A stretch of DNA of 64,000 bases, from positions 25,033-89,032 of the forward strand of contig NZ_JAFNME010000010.1 in assembly GCF_017368815.1 (NCBI RefSeq). Reading direction: 5' to 3'. Below are positions 24,988-36,854 of this stretch, piece by piece. The first letter of the stretch is position 1. Each line of letters starts with the position of its first letter. The notes under the pieces were generated by a model, which saw nothing but the letters and a program-made list of their open reading frames with translations, did no database searches and was not told where the DNA came from. The stretch is from Comamonas denitrificans. Lineage in GTDB: Bacteria; Pseudomonadota; Gammaproteobacteria; Burkholderiales; Burkholderiaceae_C. A program made the translations under genes and the position numbers.

Positions 24988-26166
24988 TTACAGCTCTTCC
25001 ACCCGCCGCGCCGGGTAGCTGTCCCAGCTTTGGCAGCCGGGACAATGCCAAAAATGCTGGCGCGCCTCAAAGCCGCAGGCCGCGCAGCGGTAGCGCATCA
25101 GGGGGCGGCTGGCATGCTCCAACGCTTGCAGCACTGTGGGCGGTATGGCGTGCTCCCCTTGCGTGGCCAGCCATTGGTGGGCAATCGCTAAAGAGGGTTC
25201 TTGCTCCAAGTGGCGCAGCAGCCAGCCTTGGCTGCAGGTGCCGTCTTGCTGCTGGCAGCGCTGCCCGGCTTGGCCTTGGGGGTCTGCCTGCAATTGCACC
25301 AAGGCCAGCACCAGGTCCAGCGATGGGGTTTGGGCATAACGCTGGCGCAGCAGGGCAATGGCTGGCGCTTCTTGGCCACTGGCTTGGGCAATGTCTTGCA
25401 GCAGTGGCAGGGCCAGGGGCAGGGCCTGCGGGGCTTGCTCGGCCAGGGCGAGCAGACTGTTCCATGCGGCATCGGTGGCCCCTTGGTGGTGCTGCAAGCG
25501 GGCCAAATCCAGCCAGGGGCGCGGTGCCGTGGGGGCCGTCTGGGTGGCCTGGGTGAGCAAGGCCAGGGCGGGTTCGAGTTCGCCTTGGTTGGCCAAGGCG
25601 GCGGCCTGCTCGCATTGATAGTGCGAGAGGCGCTGGCTAAAGTCGCCTTGGCCACTGGCTTGCAGCTTGCGCACGATGGCGGCGGCTTGGGGCCAGTCGC
25701 GGGCACGCTCATAAATGCTCAGCAGCGCTAAACGGGCATCGGTTTCGTAAGCGGTCGCTTCCAGGCGGTGCAGTGCTTCTTCGGCGCGGTCTAAGAGTCC
25801 GGCTTTCAAATAGTCTTGCGCCAAGCCGTTTTGGGCACGCTGGCGATCGGCATCGCTTAAATCAGCACGGTGCAGCAAGTGCTCATGCACACGCACGGCC
25901 CGCAGGTATTCGCCCCGGCGGCGAAACAAATTGCCCAGGGCAAAGTGCAGCTCGGCCGTGTCCGGGTCGTTTTGCATGGCCTCAATAAAGGCATCAATGG
26001 CCTGGTCTTGCTGCTCGTTGAGCAGGTAGTTCAGCCCTTTGAAGTAGGCCTTGGGGGCGCGTTGGCTTTCCAGGCGCATTTGGCGCCAATCCATGCGCGA
26101 GGCCAGCCAGCCCAGCACAAAGGCCAAGGGCAGGCCCAGCAAAATCCAGCTTAAATCAAAGTTCAT
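24988..26166 (-). CDS. lapB: Lipopolysaccharide assembly protein B (TPR, rubredoxin-like)
   Basis: The start at MNFDLSWILLGLPLAFVLGW gives 392 residues. It has one N-terminal membrane helix, a series of TPR repeats from about residue 45 to 340, and a C-terminal zinc module with CAACGF and CPGC. LapB regulates LpxC turnover and lipopolysaccharide assembly at the inner membrane. It overlaps the end of lapA, so the two are translated together. Confidence 0.93.
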   Translation of the reverse strand: MNFDLSWILLGLPLAFVLGWLASRMDWRQMRLESQRAPKAYFKGLNYLLNEQQDQAIDAFIEAMQNDPDTAELHFALGNLFRRRGEYLRAVRVHEHLLHRADLSDADRQRAQNGLAQDYLKAGLLDRAEEALHRLEATAYETDARLALLSIYERARDWPQAAAIVRKLQASGQGDFSQRLSHYQCEQAAALANQGELEPALALLTQATQTAPTAPRPWLDLARLQHHQGATDAAWNSLLALAEQAPQALPLALPLLQDIAQASGQEAPAIALLRQRYAQTPSLDLVLALVQLQADPQGQAGQRCQQQDGTCSQGWLLRHLEQEPSLAIAHQWLATQGEHAIPPTVLQALEHASRPLMRYRCAACGFEARQHFWHCPGCQSWDSYPARRVEEL

Positions 26167-26449
26167 GGAGTGTGGTCGGGTGGGCGGCAGCGGCGGAGGA
26201 TTCTGCCAGGGCAGGGGCGGGCGAGGCTGCGGCATTGGCCTGTTGGCGGGCTTGCCACCAGCGCGGCAGCATGACCAAGATGCCAGTGAGCAGCCCCAAG
26301 CAAAATGCCGCCAAGACGATCAGCACCAGTGGCCCGCTCCAATACTGGCCAAAGAACCAGTGCACGGTGGTGCTGTGCTGGTTATTCAGTGCAAATGCAA
26401 ACAAGGTAAAAAAAATGGCTGCCTTGAGCAGCCATACGAGGTATTTCAT
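26156..26449 (-). CDS. lapA: Lipopolysaccharide assembly protein A domain protein
   Basis: The start MKYLVWLLKAAIFFTLFAFA gives 97 residues with two membrane helices (about 3-21 and 40-61) and a short alanine-rich cytoplasmic tail. It matches the LapA/DUF1049 pattern and overlaps lapB by 11 bp. LapA works with LapB in the inner membrane. Confidence 0.9.
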   Translation of the reverse strand: MKYLVWLLKAAIFFTLFAFALNNQHSTTVHWFFGQYWSGPLVLIVLAAFCLGLLTGILVMLPRWWQARQQANAAASPAPALAESSAAAAHPTTLHEL

Positions 26450-26477
26450 CGCAAGCCCTTCCGAAGAAGGTTGCATT

Positions 26478-26768
26478 CTAGGCGGTGGGCGCAAAGTCAA
26501 CGGCTTCACGCAAGGCCTTGCCTGGTTTGAAGTGGGGCAGACGCTTGGCGGGTACCAGCACCGATTCGCCGCTGCGCGGATTGCGGCCCGTGCGCTCCGG
26601 GCGGTGGTGGATGGAGAAGCTGCCAAACCCACGAATTTCGATGCGCTGGCCCTGCACCAAGGCATCGACGATGGCATCTTGCAAGGCTTTGACAGCTTGC
26701 TCGGCATCGCGTTGCATTAAAAATGGAAGCAGAGCAGCGAGTTCTTCAACAAGGTCAGAGCGGGTCAT
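26478..26768 (-). CDS. ihfB: Integration host factor subunit beta
   Basis: A 96-residue protein starting [10 protein letters not shown], with the DNA-bending arm region [20 protein letters not shown] and the proline-tipped NPRSGESV. It forms a heterodimer with IhfA and bends DNA. IHF could assist the two mobile elements of this window, although no site was assigned. It lies between rpsA and lapA, as in many proteobacteria. Confidence 0.95.
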   Translation of the reverse strand: MTRSDLVEELAALLPFLMQRDAEQAVKALQDAIVDALVQGQRIEIRGFGSFSIHHRPERTGRNPRSGESVLVPAKRLPHFKPGKALREAVDFAPTA

Positions 26769-26795
26769 GGCGGAAAACAATCAATGTCAAACAGG

Positions 26796-26863
26796 GGGGA
26801 AGGTGCTTTGCGTGCAAGCACCTTCCCCTTAATAGCCAACGGGCGCTGATGGCAGCGCCCGTT
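26796..26863. promoter_or_regulatory. Double hairpin between rpsA and ihfB
   Basis: Two perfect inverted repeats lie in tandem. GGGGAAGGTGCTT pairs with its complement at 26816-26828 (13 bp), and AACGGGCGCTG pairs at 26853-26863 (11 bp). They follow the rpsA stop on the minus strand and precede ihfB. No long T-run follows either stem, so attenuation or RNA stabilisation is as likely as termination. Confidence 0.6.
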
Positions 26864-26911
26864 GTGAGAAGGCAAAACTAAAAACTTCAGTTTGCCTTGT
26901 GCGTGGTTGGA

Positions 26912-28594
26912 TTACTTGTCAGCGTCCAGCTTGGCGCGCAGCAGTGCGCCCAGGCTGGTGGTGCCGGCGTTCTCTTTCGAGGATTGGGCCGACAGGCTGG
27001 CCATGGCTTCTTGCTGCTCGACGTGGTCTTTTTGCTTGATCGACAACTGGATGTTGCGGGTCTTGCGGTCCACGTTGGTCACCACGGCGGTTACTTCGTC
27101 GCCTTCTTTCAGGACGCTGCGGGCATCTTCCACGCGGTCTTGCGAGATTTCAGAAACGCGCAGGTAGCCCAGGATGTCTTCGCCCAGTTCGATTTCAGCG
27201 CCCTTGGCATCCACGGTCTTGACCTTGCCGGTCACGATCGAGCCTTTGTCATTCACGGTGACAAAGGTGGTGAAGGGATCTTGGTCCAGTTGTTTGATGC
27301 CCAGGCTGATGCGCTCGCGCTCCACATCCACGGCCAGCACGATGGCTTCGACTTCTTGGCCTTTTTTGTAGTTGCGCACAGCGGCTTCGCCGGTTTCGTT
27401 CCACGACAGGTCAGACAAGTGCACCAGGCCGTCGATGCCAGCGGCCAAGCCCACGAACACGCCAAAGTCGGTGATCGACTTGATCGGGCCCTTGACGCGG
27501 TCGCCGCGCTTGGTGTTCTGGGCAAATTCTTGCCAAGGGTTGGCGCGGCACTGCTTCATGCCCAGGCTGATGCGGCGCTTGTCTTCGTCGATCTCCAGGA
27601 CCATGACTTCGACTTCGTCGCCCAGGGACACCAGCTTGTTGGGGGCCACGTTTTTGTTGGTCCAGTCCATTTCGGAAACGTGCACCAAGCCTTCGATGCC
27701 GGGTTCCAGTTCCACGAAGGCACCGTAGTCAGCGATATTGGTGACTTTGCCGAACAGGCGGGTGCTGGCTGGGTAGCGGCGGCCTACGCCCATCCAGGGG
27801 TCGTCGCCCATTTGCTTCAGGCCCAGCGAGACGCGGTTTTTGTCGGTATCGAACTTGAGGATCTTGGCCATGATTTCCTGGCCAGCGGTCACCACTTCAG
27901 AGGGGTGACGCACGCGGCGCCAGGCCATGTCGGTGATGTGCAGCAGGCCGTCGATGCCGCCCAGGTCCACAAATGCGCCGTATTCGGTGATGTTTTTCAC
28001 CACACCTTGCACGATGGCGCCTTCTTTCAGGTTCTCCATCAGCTTGGCACGCTCTTCACCCATCGAGGCTTCCACCACAGCGCGGCGGCTCAGTACCACG
28101 TTGTTGCGCTTGCGGTCCAGCTTGATGACCTTGAATTCGAGGGTTTTGTTTTCGTAGGGGGTCAGGTCTTTGACCGGACGGGTGTCGATCAGCGAGCCGG
28201 GCAGGAAAGCGCGGATGCCATTGACCAACACGGTCAGGCCACCCTTGACGCGGCCGCTGGTGGTGCCGGTGACGAATTCGCCAGATTCCAGCGCTTGCTC
28301 CAGCGACAGCCACGAGGCCAGGCGCTTGGCGGTGTCGCGCGACAGCACGGTGTCGCCGTAGCCGTTTTCGATGACACCAACGGCCACCGAGACGAAGTCA
28401 CCCACTTGGACTTCGATTTCGCCCTGGTCGTTTTTGAACTCTTCAATTGGCACATAGGCTTCGGATTTGAGGCCAGCGTCCACGATCACAAAGTTTTGAT
28501 CGACGGCAACCACTTCGGCAGTGATTACTTCGCCAGGACGCATTTCGGTGCGTTGCAGGGATTCTTCAAACAGGGCGGCAAAAGATTCGGACAT
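26912..28594 (-). CDS. rpsA: 30S ribosomal protein S1
   Basis: The start [20 protein letters not shown] gives 560 residues with six S1 domains in series, for example [20 protein letters not shown] and [21 protein letters not shown]1 binds mRNA and helps translation initiation. It follows the aroA-cmk fusion, as rpsA follows cmk in E. coli. Confidence 0.97.
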   Translation of the reverse strand: MSESFAALFEESLQRTEMRPGEVITAEVVAVDQNFVIVDAGLKSEAYVPIEEFKNDQGEIEVQVGDFVSVAVGVIENGYGDTVLSRDTAKRLASWLSLEQALESGEFVTGTTSGRVKGGLTVLVNGIRAFLPGSLIDTRPVKDLTPYENKTLEFKVIKLDRKRNNVVLSRRAVVEASMGEERAKLMENLKEGAIVQGVVKNITEYGAFVDLGGIDGLLHITDMAWRRVRHPSEVVTAGQEIMAKILKFDTDKNRVSLGLKQMGDDPWMGVGRRYPASTRLFGKVTNIADYGAFVELEPGIEGLVHVSEMDWTNKNVAPNKLVSLGDEVEVMVLEIDEDKRRISLGMKQCRANPWQEFAQNTKRGDRVKGPIKSITDFGVFVGLAAGIDGLVHLSDLSWNETGEAAVRNYKKGQEVEAIVLAVDVERERISLGIKQLDQDPFTTFVTVNDKGSIVTGKVKTVDAKGAEIELGEDILGYLRVSEISQDRVEDARSVLKEGDEVTAVVTNVDRKTRNIQLSIKQKDHVEQQEAMASLSAQSSKENAGTTSLGALLRAKLDADK

Positions 28595-28779
28595 GTGTTT
28601 CCTTGGTCGCAAGGGCAGGTTTCCGGCAGCACTATTGCTGCGCGTTTTTAAGGCTGCCCGCGATCGGGGTGCAGAAAAAGATCTGCGGGTTAAAAGTGAA
28701 AAACCGCAACGGGTTGGCCGCTGTGTGACAGCGTTGGCCAACCCCGTGCGGGCGTGGTCTTGAGCAGCAGCGCTGGGCG

Positions 28780-30822
28780 TTATGGGCGCTGGGCGGCTGC
28801 AAAAGGCTGGCGTTGCTCCCACCAGGCCAGCACCTGCTGCACGGCTTGTTCAATCGTGCGTTCGGCGTGGTTGTCCCAGTGCAAAGCATCCTCGGCGGGC
28901 TTTAAGGGCGCTGCGCTGCGCTGCATATCGCGGGCATCGCGCGCCTGAAGGTCTGCCAAAAGGTCGGCAATATTAGCAGAAAGACCTTTATCTATCAACT
29001 GTTTAAAGCGCCTTTCTGCACGGCATTGAGCGCTGGCGCTCAAGTACACCTTCAGCGCTGCATCGGGGAAGATGACCGTGCCCATGTCGCGCCCGTCGGC
29101 CACCAGGCCAGGCAAGCGGCGAAAATCGCGCTGCAATTGTAGTAGCGCTTGGCGCACAGCAGGAAAGGCTGAAACGCGTGAAGCATTCATACCAGCGGCT
29201 TCGGTGCGAATGGCCAGGCTGATGTCTTCGGCCCCGAGGAGTACGCGCTGGTCCGGGGTAAAAACAATGTGCAGTGTGGCGACCAGATCGGCAATTTGCT
29301 GGGCGTGCGCCGCTTCCAAAGGAATGCCGGCCCGGGTGGCGGCCAAGCCGGCAATGCGGTAGAGCGCCCCCGAGTCGAGCAAGGCAAACCCCAGACGCTG
29401 GGCCACCAAACTGGCCACCGTGCCTTTGCCCGAGGCGGTGGGGCCATCAATGCAGATGACCGGGGCCGGGACGCTGGGCTGCACCAGGGTGAACAGGGCC
29501 TCAAAATAATCGGGGAAGGTTTTGGCCACGCATTGGGGGTCTTCAATGCGCACGGGCAGGCCCGCCGGATTAAAGGCCGCAAGCGAAAAGCACATGGCCA
29601 CGCGGTGGTCGTCGTAGGTGTGGATGCTGGCGGCTTGCCAGTCTTGCACCGACGCCGGGGGGGTGATGCGGATGAAGTCGGCCCCTTCTTCCACCGTAGC
29701 ACCCAATTTGCGCAGTTCGCAGGCCATGGCGGCGATGCGGTCGGTCTCTTTGACGCGCCAGCTGGCGATGTTGCGCAAGGTGGTGGTGCCATCGGCGTAC
29801 AAGGCCATGGCGGCCAGGGTCATGGCCGCGTCGGGGATGTGGTTGCAATCGAGATCAATGGCTTTGAGTGGCCACGCGCCCCGCTGCACTTGCAGCCAAT
29901 TGGGGCCGCCGGTGACCACCGCGCCCATGGCTTGGGCGGCTTCAGCGAAGCGGATGTCGCCCTGGATCGAGTCCAGCCCAACGCCTTCGATTTTGATGCT
30001 TTTTTGGCCATTATCGCCCGTGGCTATTGCGCCTAATGCTATGAAATAGCTGGCCGATGAGGCATCTGCCTCGACATGAATGGCTCCGGGCGATTGGTAG
30101 TGGCTGCCCGCTGGGATGACAAAGCGCTGCCAGCCGTGGTTTTCCACGCGGATGCCAAAACGCGCCAGCAATTCCAGGGTGATGTGGATGTAGGGCTTGG
30201 AAATCAGCTCTCCTTGCACGTCGATGGTGATGGCTTGCGTGCGTGCCAGCAGGGGCAGTGCCATGAGCAGCGAGGTCAAAAACTGGCTGGAGACATCGCC
30301 GCGCACGCGGATGGGTGCAGCCAAATGGGCGGCAAAGTCGGGGTGGCCGATTTTCAGCGGCGGGTAGCCTGGGGTGCCCAGGTAGTCAATCTGGCAGCCC
30401 AATTGGCGCAGGGCATCGACCAGATCGCCAATGGGGCGCTCATACATGCGCGCGATGCCGGTCATTTCAAACTGACCGCCCAGCACCGCCAAGGCGGCCG
30501 TCAAGGGGCGCATGGCGGTGCCGGCGTTGCCTAAAAACAGCGTGGCTGCGGCATCGGCCGGCAACGCACCGCCCAGTCCGGTGATGTGCAATGGCTGGCC
30601 CGGTGTGACTTGGCCGGGGGTGATGGTGCAGCCCAGGGCGTGCAGGGCATCAAGCATGACCCGCGTGTCGTCCGAGTCGAGCAGGTCGTGCAGCACGGTG
30701 GTGCCGTGGCTGAGTGCGGCCAGCAAAAGGACGCGGTTGGAGATGCTTTTGGAGCCGGGCAGCTGCACGCAGCCGTGGGCGCTGGCCAGGTGGGGCAGGT
30801 CAAGAAATGCGGTGGTAAACAT
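28780..30822 (-). CDS. aroA-cmk: Fused EPSP synthase / cytidylate kinase
   Basis: One continuous 680-residue frame. Residues about 1-435 are 3-phosphoshikimate 1-carboxyvinyltransferase ([10 protein letters not shown] near the start, [11 protein letters not shown], and KETDRIAAM with its key basic residues). Residues about 450-680 are (d)CMP kinase, opening with [12 protein letters not shown] and including [13 protein letters not shown]. The first half works in the shikimate pathway, the second in nucleotide salvage. The start at [12 protein letters not shown] follows the tyrA stop by about 5 bp. Such fusions are known in Comamonadaceae. Confidence 0.95.
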   Translation of the reverse strand: MFTTAFLDLPHLASAHGCVQLPGSKSISNRVLLLAALSHGTTVLHDLLDSDDTRVMLDALHALGCTITPGQVTPGQPLHITGLGGALPADAAATLFLGNAGTAMRPLTAALAVLGGQFEMTGIARMYERPIGDLVDALRQLGCQIDYLGTPGYPPLKIGHPDFAAHLAAPIRVRGDVSSQFLTSLLMALPLLARTQAITIDVQGELISKPYIHITLELLARFGIRVENHGWQRFVIPAGSHYQSPGAIHVEADASSASYFIALGAIATGDNGQKSIKIEGVGLDSIQGDIRFAEAAQAMGAVVTGGPNWLQVQRGAWPLKAIDLDCNHIPDAAMTLAAMALYADGTTTLRNIASWRVKETDRIAAMACELRKLGATVEEGADFIRITPPASVQDWQAASIHTYDDHRVAMCFSLAAFNPAGLPVRIEDPQCVAKTFPDYFEALFTLVQPSVPAPVICIDGPTASGKGTVASLVAQRLGFALLDSGALYRIAGLAATRAGIPLEAAHAQQIADLVATLHIVFTPDQRVLLGAEDISLAIRTEAAGMNASRVSAFPAVRQALLQLQRDFRRLPGLVADGRDMGTVIFPDAALKVYLSASAQCRAERRFKQLIDKGLSANIADLLADLQARDARDMQRSAAPLKPAEDALHWDNHAERTIEQAVQQVLAWWEQRQPFAAAQRP

Positions 30823-30826
30823 GCCG

Positions 30827-31699
30827 TTAGTCTTTTTTCGGGGCCGCAAAGCATTGGCTGCGGGCGGCGCTGGCGTGCTCGATCATGCTTTCGAGGGCGG
30901 CGGTGTCGTTGGCTTGCAAGGCGGCTTCAAAAGCCTGCAAGGCGTGGCGGTAGTGCTGCAGCTGGCTGAGCACTTCTTCCTGGTTGGCGTGCAGAATGTC
31001 GCGCCACACTTTGGCATCGGCAGCGGCAATGCGGGTGAAATCTTTGAACCCGGGGCCGGCCAGCTGCAGGTAATCCTCGCCATGCAGTTGCCCGGTGATG
31101 CTGTGCATCATGGCAAAGGCCAACAGGTGGGGCAGGTGGCTGACGGCGGCAAAGGCCGCATCGTGCGCCTGCGGGCTCATGGTGCTGACCTCGCAGCCCA
31201 GGGCCAACCACAGCAGCTGGGCTTTGTGCAGTTGGGCGGTCAAGGTGCGCTCAGTGGGCGTGATGACCACTTTGGCCCCCCGGTACAGATTGGCATCGGC
31301 GTGCTCAACCCCGGCCAACTCTTTGCCGGTAATGGGGTGGGCGGGAATAAAGCTGCCCAAGCGTGACCCCAGGGCGCTGCGCGCGGCGCTGACGACATCG
31401 GCTTTGGTGGAGCCGACATCCATGACCAGCATTTGCGGGGTGATCAAGTGCTTGATGGATTTGAGGGTGCGCTCGGTGGCCGCAACCGGTACGGCCAGCA
31501 AAACGATGTCGGCCCCGGCCACGGCCAGCAGGGCCGAGGGCGCTTCAACATCGATCACGCCCATTTTGCGGGCGCGTTCGGTGGTGGAGGGTGATTTGCT
31601 GTAGCCGACCACGCGCTTGACCAAGCCGGCTTGCTTCAAGGCCAGCGCAAACGAGCCGCCCATCAAGCCGCAGCCAATCAAACCCAGTTGTTCAAACAT
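30827..31699 (-). CDS. tyrA: Prephenate dehydrogenase
   Basis: A 290-residue NAD(P)-dependent enzyme with the Rossmann motif [15 protein letters not shown] at residues 6-20 and the substrate region [16 protein letters not shown]. It converts prephenate to 4-hydroxyphenylpyruvate for tyrosine. It sits between pheA and aroA-cmk in one aromatic amino acid operon. Confidence 0.93.
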   Translation of the reverse strand: MFEQLGLIGCGLMGGSFALALKQAGLVKRVVGYSKSPSTTERARKMGVIDVEAPSALLAVAGADIVLLAVPVAATERTLKSIKHLITPQMLVMDVGSTKADVVSAARSALGSRLGSFIPAHPITGKELAGVEHADANLYRGAKVVITPTERTLTAQLHKAQLLWLALGCEVSTMSPQAHDAAFAAVSHLPHLLAFAMMHSITGQLHGEDYLQLAGPGFKDFTRIAAADAKVWRDILHANQEEVLSQLQHYRHALQAFEAALQANDTAALESMIEHASAARSQCFAAPKKD

Positions 31700-31727
31700 T
31701 GGTGTCTTCCTTTACGCATTGCGCCGT

Positions 31728-32828
31728 TCAGGCCGCCACCGGGTAGGTGCCCAGTTGTTTGTAGAAGGCGCTCAGGTGCTGCAGCTCTTGCAGTGCCTGG
31801 GCGACATGGGGGTGGGCAGGGTGGCCTTCGATGTCGATGTAAAAGTAATACTCCCACTGGCCGGTGCGCGCCGGGCGCGATTCAAAACGCGTCATCGAAA
31901 CGCCGTGCTTTTTCAGTGGCACCAATAAATCATGGACGGCACCGGGGCGATTGGGCACCGAGATGATCAGGCTGGTGCAGTCTTTGGCCGACGGCGCAGG
32001 CGTGGGCAGGGTGTGCGGCAGGCAAATGATGGCAAAGCGCGTGCGGTTGTAAGCCTGGTCCTGGATGGCGTGGCTGACGATGTGCAGGCCAAACTGCTGC
32101 GCTGCGCGCTCACCGGCAATGGCGGCCCAGCCAGGGTGCAAGGCGGCCAGGCGGGCCCCTTCTGCATTGCTCTCGACCGGGCGGCGCTCGGCATCGGGCA
32201 GGTGCTTGGACAGCCAAGCTTGGCATTGCGCCAGCGCTTGGGGGTGGGCGACGACGACCTCGATGTCTTGCAGGCTGTTGGTCGAGCGCATCAGGTTGTG
32301 GCGCACCAGCAGGCTGACCTCGCCCACGATGTGGCAAGGGGTGTGCAGCAGCATGTCGAGCGAGCGGGTGACCACGCCCTCGGTGGAGTTTTCAATGCCC
32401 ACCACGCCGTACTGGGCACTGCCGGCGGCGGTGGCATGAAACACCTCTTCAAAGCTGTTGCAGTACATGAAGTTGGCCGCGCCGCCAAAGTATTCGATGG
32501 CCGCCTGCTCGCAAAAAGTGCCCTCCGGCCCGAGCACCGCCACGCGCTGGGGCGACTCCAGGGCCAGGCAGGCGGACATGATTTCGCGCCAGATGGCGGC
32601 CACATGCGTGCCTTTGAGCGGCCCGGGGTTGGCAGTTTTGATCTTCTCAATCACCTGGGCCACGCGGTCGGGGCGAAAGAAGGTGGAGCCTTCGCGCTTC
32701 TTCACCTCGCCCACCTGCTCGGCCACACGGGCACGCTGGTTGAGCAGGTGCAGCAGCTGGTGATCGAGGCTGTCAATTTGGTCGCGCAACTGGGCCAATT
32801 CGGGGCTGGCTTGGGGGGTGATGCTCAT
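31728..32828 (-). CDS. pheA: Chorismate mutase / prephenate dehydratase (P-protein)
   Basis: A 366-residue bifunctional enzyme. It has an N-terminal AroQ-type chorismate mutase (residues about 8-95, LRDQIDSLDHQLLHLLNQRA), a prephenate dehydratase domain from GPEGTFCEQAA, and a C-terminal ACT domain with the ESRP phenylalanine-binding motif near residue 316. It makes phenylpyruvate and is normally feedback-inhibited by phenylalanine. Confidence 0.96.
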   Translation of the reverse strand: MSITPQASPELAQLRDQIDSLDHQLLHLLNQRARVAEQVGEVKKREGSTFFRPDRVAQVIEKIKTANPGPLKGTHVAAIWREIMSACLALESPQRVAVLGPEGTFCEQAAIEYFGGAANFMYCNSFEEVFHATAAGSAQYGVVGIENSTEGVVTRSLDMLLHTPCHIVGEVSLLVRHNLMRSTNSLQDIEVVVAHPQALAQCQAWLSKHLPDAERRPVESNAEGARLAALHPGWAAIAGERAAQQFGLHIVSHAIQDQAYNRTRFAIICLPHTLPTPAPSAKDCTSLIISVPNRPGAVHDLLVPLKKHGVSMTRFESRPARTGQWEYYFYIDIEGHPAHPHVAQALQELQHLSAFYKQLGTYPVAA

Positions 32829-32845
32829 GGTGTCTCTTTTGTTAT

Positions 32846-32921
32846 AGCTGTTAGCGCTGATAAATAGGCGTTTTATGGGCTGATTGACTGTGAAAGCAGC
32901 TATTTATCAGCGCAAATAGCT
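32846..32921. repeat. AGCTGTTTGCGC-type palindrome, pheA-serC
   Basis: The left arm (32846-32867) begins AGCTGTTAGCGCTGAT and the right arm (32900-32921) is its complement over 22 bp with two mismatches. The same core occurs at 54249-54326, and half copies occur at 24917 and 48367. Confidence 0.75.
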
Positions 32922-32936
32922 TCTGTAATGAAGGTT

Positions 32937-34043
32937 TTAAGCGCTGGTGCGCTCGAACTCTTGCATAAAGGCAATCAGGGCCTGCACGCCTGCCATGGGC
33001 ATGGCGTTGTAGAGGCTGGCGCGCATGCCGCCCACCGATTTGTGGCCTTTGAGCTGCAGCAGCCCGGCGGCTTTGGCACCGGCCAGAAAGGCTTCGTTGC
33101 GGCTGGCATCGCGCAGCTGGAAGGGGATGTTCATGCGCGAGCGCCAGGCCGGGTCGATGGCATTGACGTACAGCTGCGAGCCGTCCACATAGTCATAAAA
33201 GCGCTGGGCCTTGGCGATGTTGCGCTGCTCCATGGCGGCGATGCCGGTCAGCTCGCCCTCGCGCTGGCGCTTGAGCCACTGAAAGGTCAGACCCGCCATG
33301 TAGATGCCCCAGGTTGGCGGGGTGTTGAACATGGAGTGGTTGTCGGCCACGGTTTTAAAGTCAAACGCGCTGGGCGTAATCGGCAGGGCGTGGCCCAGCA
33401 GGTCTTCGCGCACGACCACGATGGTCAGCCCTGCGGGGCCGATGTTTTTCTGCGCCCCGCCAAAGGCCAGGCCAACGCGGCTCCAATCCACCGGGCGCGA
33501 GGCGACGTGCGAGGAAAAATCAATCACCAGCGGCGCATCGCAGCCCAGGGCTCGCAGGTCGGGCAGTTCGTGAAATTCCACGCCGTCAATGGTTTCATTG
33601 CTGCAAATGTGAACGTAGGCCGGGTTGCTGGACAGCTGCCAGTCCTTTGGGGCCACGGGGCGGGTAAAGCCGCTGTCCTTGCCGCTGGCGGCCAAGTGTG
33701 GCTGCGCGTATTTGGCCGCCTCTTTGAAGGATTTTTGGCTCCAGCTACCGGTCACGACAAAGTCCACCACGCCAGCGCGCGAGAGGTTCATGGGCACGAT
33801 GGCGTTTTCGGCAATGCCGCCGCCTTGCATGAACAGGATTTTGAAGTGGGCCGGAATGGCCAACAGTTCGCGCACATCGGCTTCAGCGGTTTCGTAGATG
33901 CTGATGAACTCTTTGCCCCGGTGGCTCATCTCCATCACACCCATGCCGCAGCCATGCCAATCGAGCATTTCTGCAGCCGCTTGCTGCAAGACTTCTTCAG
34001 GGATGGCGGCGGGGCCAGCAGAAAAGTTAAAGGGGCGGTTCAT
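32937..34043 (-). CDS. serC: Phosphoserine aminotransferase
   Basis: A 368-residue class V aminotransferase starting [20 protein letters not shown]. It has the pyridoxal phosphate lysine in [16 protein letters not shown] near residue 198 and HRGKEF near the N-terminus. It makes phosphoserine and also serves pyridoxine synthesis. It lies between gyrA and pheA on the same strand. Confidence 0.96.
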   Translation of the reverse strand: MNRPFNFSAGPAAIPEEVLQQAAAEMLDWHGCGMGVMEMSHRGKEFISIYETAEADVRELLAIPAHFKILFMQGGGIAENAIVPMNLSRAGVVDFVVTGSWSQKSFKEAAKYAQPHLAASGKDSGFTRPVAPKDWQLSSNPAYVHICSNETIDGVEFHELPDLRALGCDAPLVIDFSSHVASRPVDWSRVGLAFGGAQKNIGPAGLTIVVVREDLLGHALPITPSAFDFKTVADNHSMFNTPPTWGIYMAGLTFQWLKRQREGELTGIAAMEQRNIAKAQRFYDYVDGSQLYVNAIDPAWRSRMNIPFQLRDASRNEAFLAGAKAAGLLQLKGHKSVGGMRASLYNAMPMAGVQALIAFMQEFERTSA

Positions 34044-34100
34044 TTTTATCAGATCAAAAGTGGTTAAAACCTAGGTGGTGCAAGCGCAAAGTGCTCTTAT

Positions 34101-36854
34101 TTATTCTTCAGCCGTAGTCTCGGGGCTGCCTGCCGCACTGTTGCTTTGGGTGGTGTCAGCATCTGCCTGGGCATCGCTGCCTGCATCGCTTTCAACATCG
34201 TTTTCGGCATCGTTCACGGCATCATTTTCCGCAATGCGCTGCAAACCGGAGAGCTTGGCCCCTGCGTCCAAATTCATCAGCGTCACGCCCTGGGTGGCGC
34301 GGCCCATTTCACGGATTTCGGCCACGCGGGTGCGCACCAGCACGCCGGTGTCGGTAATCAGCATGATTTCATCCTCGGGGGCGACCAAGGTGGCGGCGAC
34401 CACTTTGCCGTTGCGCTCGGACTGCTGGATGGCAATCATCCCCTTGGTGCCCCGGCCGTGGCGCGTGTATTCGCGGATGTGGGTGCGCTTGCCGTAGCCG
34501 TTTTCGGTGGCGGTCAGCACGCTTTGGGCGTTGCTGTCGGGCGAGGTAGCGTCGAGGGTGTCTGGCGTGGCCGGCACTTCTTCGCTGGCATCGGCCACCA
34601 GCAGGGCGATGACGCTTTGGCCTTCGTCAATATTCATGCCGCGCACGCCCCGGGCATTGCGGCCCATGGGGCGCACATCGTTTTCGTCAAAGCGCACGGC
34701 CTTGCCACCGTCGCTGAACAGCATCACATCGTGCTTGCCGTCGGTCAGCGCCGCGCCAATCAGGTAGTCGCCTTCGTCCAAGCCGACGGCGATGATGCCC
34801 ACCTTGCGCGGGTTGGAAAATTCGGACAGCGCCGTTTTCTTCACCGTGCCCATGCTGGTGGCCATGAAGATGTAGTGGTCTTCCGGGAAGTTGCGCATCT
34901 CGCCGGTCAGCGGCAGCACCACGTTGATTTTTTCGCCTTCCTGCAGCGGGAACATGTTCACGATGGGCCGCCCGCGCGAGTTGCGCGAACCGGCGGGCAC
35001 TTCCCACACCTTGAGCCAGTACAGCCGCCCCCGGTTGGAGAAGCACAAAATCCAGTCGTGCGTGTTGGCGATAAAGAGCTGGTCGATCCAGTCATCCTCT
35101 TTGGTTGCCGTGGCCTGCTTGCCGCGCCCGCCACGCTTTTGCGCGCGGTATTCGCTCAACGGCTGGCTCTTGATGTAGCCGGTGTGGCTAAGGGTGACCA
35201 CCATGTCGGTGGGCGTGATCAGGTCTTCGGTCGAGAGGTCTTGCGCACTGTGCTCGATGGTGGAGCGGCGCGCGCCCAGCTTGGTTTGGCCAAACTCGGT
35301 TTTCAGCGCAGTCAGCTCATCGCCGATGATGGTGGAGACACGCCCAGGCTTGGCCAAGATGTCCAGCAAGTCTTCAATGACCGCCATGATGTCTTTGTAT
35401 TCGGCGACGATTTTGTCCTGCTCCAGGCCAGTCAGGCGCTGCAGGCGCATTTGCAAAATCTCTTGCGCTTGGGTGTCGGACAGGCGGTACAGACCATCGT
35501 CTTGCATGCCCAATTCTGCTTCCAAGCCTTCCGGGCGGTAATCGTCAGCATTGACCACGCCGCCATCCGTGTTGGTGCGGGTCAGCATCTCGCGCACCAG
35601 CTGGCTGTCCCAACGCCGGTTCATCAGCTCGGCTTTGGCCACAGGGGGCGTGGGGGCATTGCGGATGATGGCGATGAAGTCGTCAATATTGGCCAGCGCC
35701 ACCGCCAAGCCTTCCAGCACATGGCCACGCTCGCGGGCTTTGCGCAGCTCAAATACGGTGCGGCGGGTGACCACTTCGCGGCGATGCTGCAGGAAAACGG
35801 AGATCAAGTCCTTCAAATTGCACAGGCGCGGCTGGCCGTCGATCAGGGCCACCATGTTCATGCCGAAGGTGTCTTGCAGCTGCGTTTGTTTGTACAGATT
35901 GTTCAGCACCACTTCGGGCACTTCGCCGCGCTTGAGCTCAATCACCAGGCGCATACCGGATTTGTCCGATTCGTCCTGGATGTGGCTGATGCCTTCGAGC
36001 TTTTTCTCGTGCACCAGCTCGGCCATGCGCTCTTGCAGCGTTTTTTTATTCACCTGGTAGGGCAGCTCATCGACGATGATGGCCTGGCGCTGGCCCCGGT
36101 CAATGTCCTCGAAGTGCACCTTGGCCCGCATCACCACGCGGCCACGGCCGGTGCGGTAGCCGTCCTTGACACCCTGAATACCGTAAATGATCCCGGCGGT
36201 AGGGAAGTCTGGGGCGGGAATGATTTCCATCAGCTCGTCAATCGATGCCTCTGGCGTGTGCAGTAGGTGCAGGCAAGCATCGACCACTTCATTCAAGTTG
36301 TGCGGCGGAATGTTGGTGGCCATCCCCACCGCAATACCCGAGCTGCCATTGACCAGCAGGCTGGGCAAGCGGGCGGGCAACACCAGGGGCTCGTTTTCGC
36401 TGCCGTCGTAGTTGGGGCCAAAGTCCACGGTCTGTTTGTCGATGTCGGCCAGCATTTCGTGGGCAATTTTCGACAGGCGAATTTCCGTGTAACGCATCGC
36501 TGCCGCGTTATCACCATCGACCGAGCCGAAGTTGCCCTGGCCATCGACCAGCATGTGGCGCAGCGAAAAATCCTGCGCCATGCGCACGATGGTGTCGTAC
36601 ACCGCTGTGTCGCCGTGCGGGTGGTATTTACCAATCACGTCACCGACGATACGTGCCGATTTTTTGTACGGGCGATTCCAATCGTTGTTCAGCTCGTGCA
36701 TGGCAAACAGCACCCGCCGATGCACCGGTTTTAAGCCGTCGCGTGCATCGGGCAGGGCCCGCCCCACAATCACACTCATGGCGTAGTCGAGGTAGCTGCG
36801 GCGCATCTCCTCTTCAAGGCTGATCGGTAGGGTTTCTTTGGCAAACTGGGTCAT
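34101..36854 (-). CDS. gyrA: DNA gyrase subunit A
   Basis: A 917-residue type II topoisomerase subunit. The active-site tyrosine is in [12 protein letters not shown] near residue 122, the quinolone region is just before it ([20 protein letters not shown]), and a GyrA-box QKRGGRG lies near residue 575. The last 45 residues are an acidic repeat of D, N, A and S ([19 protein letters not shown]), typical of a variable tail. It is transcribed divergently from the ompA-like gene. Confidence 0.97.
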   Translation of the reverse strand: MTQFAKETLPISLEEEMRRSYLDYAMSVIVGRALPDARDGLKPVHRRVLFAMHELNNDWNRPYKKSARIVGDVIGKYHPHGDTAVYDTIVRMAQDFSLRHMLVDGQGNFGSVDGDNAAAMRYTEIRLSKIAHEMLADIDKQTVDFGPNYDGSENEPLVLPARLPSLLVNGSSGIAVGMATNIPPHNLNEVVDACLHLLHTPEASIDELMEIIPAPDFPTAGIIYGIQGVKDGYRTGRGRVVMRAKVHFEDIDRGQRQAIIVDELPYQVNKKTLQERMAELVHEKKLEGISHIQDESDKSGMRLVIELKRGEVPEVVLNNLYKQTQLQDTFGMNMVALIDGQPRLCNLKDLISVFLQHRREVVTRRTVFELRKARERGHVLEGLAVALANIDDFIAIIRNAPTPPVAKAELMNRRWDSQLVREMLTRTNTDGGVVNADDYRPEGLEAELGMQDDGLYRLSDTQAQEILQMRLQRLTGLEQDKIVAEYKDIMAVIEDLLDILAKPGRVSTIIGDELTALKTEFGQTKLGARRSTIEHSAQDLSTEDLITPTDMVVTLSHTGYIKSQPLSEYRAQKRGGRGKQATATKEDDWIDQLFIANTHDWILCFSNRGRLYWLKVWEVPAGSRNSRGRPIVNMFPLQEGEKINVVLPLTGEMRNFPEDHYIFMATSMGTVKKTALSEFSNPRKVGIIAVGLDEGDYLIGAALTDGKHDVMLFSDGGKAVRFDENDVRPMGRNARGVRGMNIDEGQSVIALLVADASEEVPATPDTLDATSPDSNAQSVLTATENGYGKRTHIREYTRHGRGTKGMIAIQQSERNGKVVAATLVAPEDEIMLITDTGVLVRTRVAEIREMGRATQGVTLMNLDAGAKLSGLQRIAENDAVNDAENDVESDAGSDAQADADTTQSNSAAGSPETTAEE

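Noticed and set aside
26897..28651. 584-codon frame antisense to rpsA
   Set aside because: A mirror of the repeated S1 domains; no ribosome site or family similarity.
34146..36266. 706-codon frame antisense to gyrA
   Set aside because: GC-rich gyrA codon bias opens the opposite frame; gyrA is certain and the antisense product has no recognisable domain.
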